This document shows positions 5,390 through 9,080 of a stretch of DNA of 9,080 bases, one piece after another. The notes beneath the pieces are model-generated. The model did no database searches. It saw nothing but the letters and a program-made list of their open reading frames with translations, and had not been told where the DNA came from. This stretch comes from Sedimentisphaerales bacterium (GTDB taxonomy: Bacteria; Planctomycetota; Phycisphaerae; Sedimentisphaerales; Anaerobacaceae), in NCBI GenBank assembly GCA_016933985.1, contig JAFGTU010000272.1, positions 1-9,080 of the forward strand. Direction: 5' to 3'. Both the position numbers and the translations under genes were made by a program. How positions within the stretch are numbered: position 1 is the stretch's first letter; every line of letters begins with the position of its first letter.

Positions 5390-6574
5390 TTATATTCTGA
5401 GTTCGGATTTTGCTTCTTTGATCTTTTGAATTGCGAATTCGAGGTCTTTTTTTGAGTGTGCGGCGGAGATTTGTGTTCTTATTCTGGCCTGGCCTTTCGG
5501 GACTACGGGGTATGAGAATCCTATTACGTAGATACCCTTTTGGAGGAGTTTTTCGGCCATTTTTTGGGCGAGACGAGCGTCGCCGAGCATTATTGGGACG
5601 ATAGGGTGCTCGCCTGGGATGACGTTTAGGCCGAGGCTGGCGATTTGGGCTCTGAAATAGGCGGTGTTCTCGGCAAGCTTGTCGCGGAGGTCGGTTGAGG
5701 CTTCGAGGATTTCGAGGACCTTTAGCGAGGTTGCGACGATTGCGGGTGCGAGGGTGTTGGAGAATAGGTATGGGCGGGAGCGCTGGCGAAGAAATTCGAC
5801 GATTTCTTTTCTTGCTGTGGTGTACCCGCCGGAAGCTCCGCCGAGTGCCTTGCCGAGTGTTCCTGTGATGATGTCGATTCTTCCCATTACGTTTCTGTAT
5901 TCGTGCGTTCCGCGGCCTTTTTTGCCGAGGACTCCGACGGCGTGGGAGTCGTCGATCATAACGAGGGCGTCGTATTTCTCGGCGAGGTCGCATATTTGGT
6001 CGAGCTTTGCGATTGTGCCGTCCATTGAGAATACGCCGTCGGTTGCTATCATTCGGAAGCGTGCGGATTTGGCTTGTTTTAGTTTATCTTCGAGGTCGGC
6101 CATGTCGCCGTTTGCGAAACGGAAGCGCTGGGCCTTGCAGAGTCGGATTCCGTCGATGATGCTGGCGTGGTTAAGCTGGTCGGAGATTATGGCGTCTTCT
6201 GCGGCCAGGAGGGTCTCGAAGAGGCCGGTGTTGGCGTCGAAGCAGGAGGAGTAGAGGATTGTATCTTCGGCGCCGAGGAATTGGGCGATTTTTTCTTCGA
6301 GCTGCTTGTGGATTTGCTGCGTTCCGCAGATGAATCGGACGGAAGAGAGGCCGTAGCCCCATTTTTCGTAGCTCTCGCTTGCGGCCTTTATGATTTCGGG
6401 GTGGTCTGCGAGGCCGAGGTAGTTGTTGGCGCAGAAGTTGAGGACTTTTTGGCCTCCGGCGATAGTGATTTCGGCCTGCTGGGGGCTCGTTATAATCCGC
6501 TCGCCCTTATACAGGCCGGAGCTTCGGATTTCGTCGAGCTGGTGGGATATGTGGGATTTTATTGTGCCGAACAT
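5390..6574 (-). CDS. kbl: Glycine C-acetyltransferase (2-amino-3-ketobutyrate CoA ligase)
   Basis: This cytoplasmic PLP enzyme takes 2-amino-3-oxobutyrate made by threonine dehydrogenase and CoA, and yields glycine and acetyl-CoA. The 394 residues match the usual length (398 in E. coli) and the family's sequence runs end to end: ERIITSPQQAEI near 25-36, NFCANNYLGLA at 46-56, SSCFDANTG at 109-117, QLNHASIIDG at 133-142 with the PLP-stacking His136, MIDDSHAVG at 206-214, TGTLGKALGG at 237-246 with PLP Schiff-base Lys242, and ARIRTQISAAH at 363-373. The related synthases of the alpha-oxoamine family (BioF, HemA) are less likely because the match is to Kbl and tdh is next to it. The start lies inside tdh, overlapping by 16 bases, with only a weak ribosome site (GGACCG), so translation is probably coupled to tdh. 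Confidence 0.96.
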   Translation of the reverse strand: MFGTIKSHISHQLDEIRSSGLYKGERIITSPQQAEITIAGGQKVLNFCANNYLGLADHPEIIKAASESYEKWGYGLSSVRFICGTQQIHKQLEEKIAQFLGAEDTILYSSCFDANTGLFETLLAAEDAIISDQLNHASIIDGIRLCKAQRFRFANGDMADLEDKLKQAKSARFRMIATDGVFSMDGTIAKLDQICDLAEKYDALVMIDDSHAVGVLGKKGRGTHEYRNVMGRIDIITGTLGKALGGASGGYTTARKEIVEFLRQRSRPYLFSNTLAPAIVATSLKVLEILEASTDLRDKLAENTAYFRAQIASLGLNVIPGEHPIVPIMLGDARLAQKMAEKLLQKGIYVIGFSYPVVPKGQARIRTQISAAHSKKDLEFAIQKIKEAKSELRI

Positions 6575-7599
6575 TTTTCGGTCCAGTCCAAGATTATTTT
6601 TCCTGAGTTTCCTGATGCCATTATTTCGAAGGCTTTTTGGTATTCGGTGTAGTGGAATCTGTGGGTTATTATTGGTGTAATGTCGAGTCCTTTTTGGAGC
6701 AGCATCGTCGCTTTGTACCAGGTTTCGAACATTTCCCTTCCGTAGATTCCCTTTATTGTCAGCCCGTTGAACACTACGTAGTCCCAGTCAATTTCGGTTG
6801 GCGGCATAATTCCGAGGAGTGCGATTTTTCCGCCGTGGCAGACGTTTTCGAGCATGTCCTTGAATGCGGCGGGGCTTCCGGACATTTCGAGTCCGACGTC
6901 GAATCCTTCCTTCATTCGGAGTTTCTTCTGGGCGTCTTGGATTTTTTCGGTTCGGGCGTCCACTACGAGGGTGGGTTTCATTTTTTTTGCGAGTTCGAGG
7001 CGGTATGGATTTACATCGGTGATGACGACATATCTTGCGCCGGCGTGCTTTGCGACGGCGATTGCCATCAGGCCGATGGGGCCGGCGCCTGTTATGAGGA
7101 CGTCTTCTCCGACGAGGTCGAAGGAGAGAGTAGTATGGACGGCGTTGCCGAGGGGGTCGAAGCATGAGTAAATCTCGGCGGGTATGGCGGGGTCGCAGTG
7201 CCATACGTTGGAGACGGGGATGGAGAGGTATTCGGCGAATGCTCCGTTGCGGTCCACGCCGATGCAGCTTGGCTCGATGCAGAGGTGTCGGCGTCCGGCG
7301 CGGCAGTTTCGGCATCGTCCGCAGACGACGTGTCCCTCGCCTGAGACGAGCTCTCCGATGCGGATGTCGTGGACGTTTTCGCCTAATTTTTCGATTGTTC
7401 CGACGAATTCGTGGCCTATAACGAGTGGCGGATGAATAGTCTTTTGCGCCCACTTATCCCATTTGAAGATGTGGATGTCCGTGCCGCAGATAGCGGTCTT
7501 GAGGATCTTTATGAGCACGTCATTTGGGCCGACTTCGGGTGTGGGGACGTCGTCGGCCCAGATGCCGGGTTCGGATTTTGTCTTAACGAGCGCTTTCAT
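6559..7599 (-). CDS. tdh: L-threonine 3-dehydrogenase
   Basis: A zinc-dependent medium-chain dehydrogenase that oxidises L-threonine with NAD+ to 2-amino-3-oxobutyrate, which passes to Kbl. The 346-residue protein is about the size of E. coli Tdh (341). Visible features: catalytic-zinc region CGTDIHI at 38-44 (Cys38) and GHEF at 62-65 (His63, Glu64); GEGH at 87-90, with His90 as in E. coli Tdh; structural-zinc cysteines 93, 96, 99 and 107; FDPLGNAVHTTLSFDLVGED at 147-166; NAD-binding GAGPIG at 171-176 and VITDVN at 192-197, whose Asp195 fits NAD rather than NADP. GGAG ten bases before the ATG supports the start. It is the first gene of the tdh-kbl pair, the reverse of the E. coli order. The gap to the upstream gene is 143 bases. 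Other alcohol or sorbitol dehydrogenases are excluded by close Tdh identity and the kbl neighbour. Confidence 0.96.
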   Translation of the reverse strand: MKALVKTKSEPGIWADDVPTPEVGPNDVLIKILKTAICGTDIHIFKWDKWAQKTIHPPLVIGHEFVGTIEKLGENVHDIRIGELVSGEGHVVCGRCRNCRAGRRHLCIEPSCIGVDRNGAFAEYLSIPVSNVWHCDPAIPAEIYSCFDPLGNAVHTTLSFDLVGEDVLITGAGPIGLMAIAVAKHAGARYVVITDVNPYRLELAKKMKPTLVVDARTEKIQDAQKKLRMKEGFDVGLEMSGSPAAFKDMLENVCHGGKIALLGIMPPTEIDWDYVVFNGLTIKGIYGREMFETWYKATMLLQKGLDITPIITHRFHYTEYQKAFEIMASGNSGKIILDWTEKCSAQ

Positions 7600-7742
7600 A
7601 TTCCGGCTACTCCGTTGGCATTGCGGCCGTTACAGGAAGAATTTCATATCTTCCTCTGTCAGCCCCTTTGCCTGTAAAAGGCAATCTTCGCTCAGCGCCT
7701 GCCCTGAGCCTGCAGAAGGGGTGACAGATTTGAGATAGTATC
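7600..7742 (-). promoter_or_regulatory. Leader region of tdh with a hairpin and a short interspersed repeat
   Basis: A perfect 7-base dyad (AGGAAGA at 7634-7640, TCTTCCT at 7649-7655) with an eight-base loop lies 35-56 bases before the tdh start. On the minus strand the loop contains ATG (7647-7645) preceded by GAGG and opens a five-codon frame MKFFL ending TAA at 7632-7630. Around 7689-7726 lies a CCTGAGCCTGCAGAAGGG element, a common interspersed type that reads CPEPAEG. A small dyad TTGCC/GGCAA is at 7669-7685. No clear -35/-10 pair was found, so tdh may be read through from the upstream gene. Confidence 0.4.
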
Positions 7743-9080
7743 TTAGTCATTCGGCTTGATGGGTCGTATCTTTATGTTCCGGAACGAGACTTGGCCATGG
7801 TCGCCCTGGAGGGCGATAAAGCCCGTCGTCGATTTGGCAAACAGGCTCATGCCGCCAAATTTGCTGTCGGCGACCCGCTGCTTAAATTCGTCGCTTGCGA
7901 GGACGTAATCGAAGTACTTGACTCCGTTGATCCAGTGTTCGCAGGCGGTCGGAGTGACCAGGAGGCGAATTTGATTCCATCGTCCGGCGGGTTTTGTGGC
8001 ATCGAGTCGTCTTCCTGTCACAGGGTCTATCGGAGGCTGGTAAAGCGCATAGAGCCAGCCTGAGCGAACGGGGTCGGAAGCCTCCTTGTTGTCCTCCAAC
8101 TGGAATTCGGGTCCGGTTGCCCAGGCGGCGTCGGCCTGGTTGGTGACGTGGTACATAATTCCGCTGTTTCCTCCGCGTGAAATGTTGTATTCCAGCCGCA
8201 GCTCGAACCAGTCGAACTGCTCGGTCGTGCACAGGTCGCCGGCGTTGTGTGGATCGGCGCAGATCAGCGCGCCGTCTTTGATCTGCCATCCGGCGCGTAT
8301 GTTACTCTGTTTGAAGTTTGTCCAACCCTTGAAGGTCTGTCCGTCGAAGAGGGTCTTCCAGCCGGCTGCTTTTTCCTCTTCGGTGAGGGTATTGATTCTC
8401 AATTCGGCCTCGGCCTCTGCTGCAATGCGGTCTTCGAGGGCTTTCTTCCACTCGTCGCCGAGCTCCTGCAGGGTGCGTGCGGTGTGTTTTTTCCACAAGT
8501 CTTCGCTGTAGTCGCCCCGGCGAGCGGCGGCATTCAGGGTTGTGACGATGTCTTTGTCGTACTGCCGGACAACCCAGTCGAGGAAGTTGCCGGAAACACG
8601 GTAGCTCGCGTCGTAGCGGGCGCGGCTTACATTGCCCGCGTTAATCTCCGCTCCATAAGTCTCCGGCTCGTAGAGAAACCATCGAATGTAGTCGGCAATA
8701 CCCTCCACCAGCCATCCCGGGGTGCGCGTGGCGTTCGGGTTGCGGCGAGAGCGGCCATAGTCCTGGACGACGTGGACAAGCTCGTGGACGACGGCGCCCT
8801 TGGCCTCTCCTTTGAGCTGCTGCCTAAACCAGGCAGCGGCGCATTGTATGCGTGTGCCGCCGGTTGCCGCGACGCCGCGCATTGAATCGCTAAAAGTGAC
8901 GTTCACCTGTTTTGGCGGCTCGAAGCCCTCGCTCGGCAGCATTTTGACAATTCTGGGATACCAGTCGCGGAGGACGGGTCCAAGCTCCCGGGCGGCCCAT
9001 TCGGTGAGGTCTGGTGTTTCGGTGGTATCAATTGTAATGCGATACTTTCCGTCATCGGTCCGGATGGTCTCTATTCGCGG
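7743..9080 (-). CDS. Basic secretory protein-family metallopeptidase fused to DUF1080 (3-keto-disaccharide hydrolase-like) domain, 5' end outside window
   Basis: The frame is open from the right edge of the window to the TAA at 7745-7743, giving 445 visible residues. The ATG at 8942 is internal, because codons before it read YRITIDTTETPDL...ELGPVLRDWYPRIV, the expected N-terminal part of the peptidase domain. Counting from the first whole codon at the window edge, the zinc site HELVHVVQDY begins at 99 and WLVEGIADYIRW begins at 123; together they match the HExxH and (L/I)EGIADYVR signatures of the plant and bacterial BSP family (PF04450). A charged helical linker (about 195-235) leads to a DUF1080 domain (PF06439) from about 239 to the end: GWKTLFDGQTFKGWTNF, GNSGIMYHV, GPEFQLEDN, WNQIRLLV, GDHGQVSFRNIKIRPI. 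DUF1080 members act on keto-sugars or bind polysaccharide. A secretion signal is expected but lies outside the window. Confidence 0.9.
   Translation of the reverse strand, partial: PRIETIRTDDGKYRITIDTTETPDLTEWAARELGPVLRDWYPRIVKMLPSEGFEPPKQVNVTFSDSMRGVAATGGTRIQCAAAWFRQQLKGEAKGAVVHELVHVVQDYGRSRRNPNATRTPGWLVEGIADYIRWFLYEPETYGAEINAGNVSRARYDASYRVSGNFLDWVVRQYDKDIVTTLNAAARRGDYSEDLWKKHTARTLQELGDEWKKALEDRIAAEAEAELRINTLTEEEKAAGWKTLFDGQTFKGWTNFKQSNIRAGWQIKDGALICADPHNAGDLCTTEQFDWFELRLEYNISRGGNSGIMYHVTNQADAAWATGPEFQLEDNKEASDPVRSGWLYALYQPPIDPVTGRRLDATKPAGRWNQIRLLVTPTACEHWINGVKYFDYVLASDEFKQRVADSKFGGMSLFAKSTTGFIALQGDHGQVSFRNIKIRPIKPND

Noticed and set aside
5664..7167. Several plus-strand frames (5664-6254, 6167-6652, 6637-7167) opposite kbl and tdh
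   Set aside because: They mirror the codon pattern of two clear enzyme genes on the other strand and have no family features.
8247..8885. Plus-strand frame of 212 codons opposite the BSP/DUF1080 gene
   Set aside because: It is antisense to well-conserved domain sequence and shows no recognisable motif.
8940..8942. ATG at 8942 (minus) as the start of the BSP/DUF1080 gene
   Set aside because: The 46 codons before it continue the peptidase domain in frame to the window edge.

Overview
The window looks like part of a chromosome from a planctomycete, most likely of the Phycisphaerae/Sedimentisphaerales type. This rests on recalled genome character, not a search. The clues are a type II pseudopilin with a C-terminal H-x-DG element, a basic-secretory-protein metallopeptidase fused to DUF1080, and intergenic DNA packed with degraded short interspersed sequences of kinds common in these genomes. 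Both ends of the window cut through genes.

Layout. Bases 1-2475 (+) carry the C-terminal 824 residues of a large Eco57I/type IIG-like adenine-specific DNA methyltransferase, with a repeat-derived in-frame segment between its SAM-binding part and its NPPW motif. Bases 2476-3604 hold no convincing protein gene. They hold a textbook sigma-70 promoter with a Shine-Dalgarno sequence and ATG, surrounded and followed by repeats, purine-rich tracts and hairpins. Everything from 3605 to the end is on the minus strand. In transcription order it is: the 3' part of a secreted-type BSP peptidase/DUF1080 protein (9080-7743); the threonine-to-glycine pair tdh (7599-6559) and kbl (6574-5390), overlapping by 16 bases; a pseudopilin with its own promoter (5242-4442); and a small two-helix membrane protein with an NTF2-like domain (4183-3605).

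How the genes fit together. tdh and kbl form a complete two-step pathway that turns L-threonine, NAD+ and CoA into glycine, acetyl-CoA and NADH. The peptidase/DUF1080 protein probably acts on polymers outside the cytoplasm, and the pseudopilin belongs to a type II secretion or pilus-like system, but nothing here ties them into one system. The methyltransferase may be part of a restriction or other defence locus that continues to the left of the window.

I did not find a clearly new multi-gene system. The most unusual items are the repeat-derived insert inside the methyltransferase, the orphan perfect promoter in repeat DNA, and the peptidase/DUF1080 fusion.
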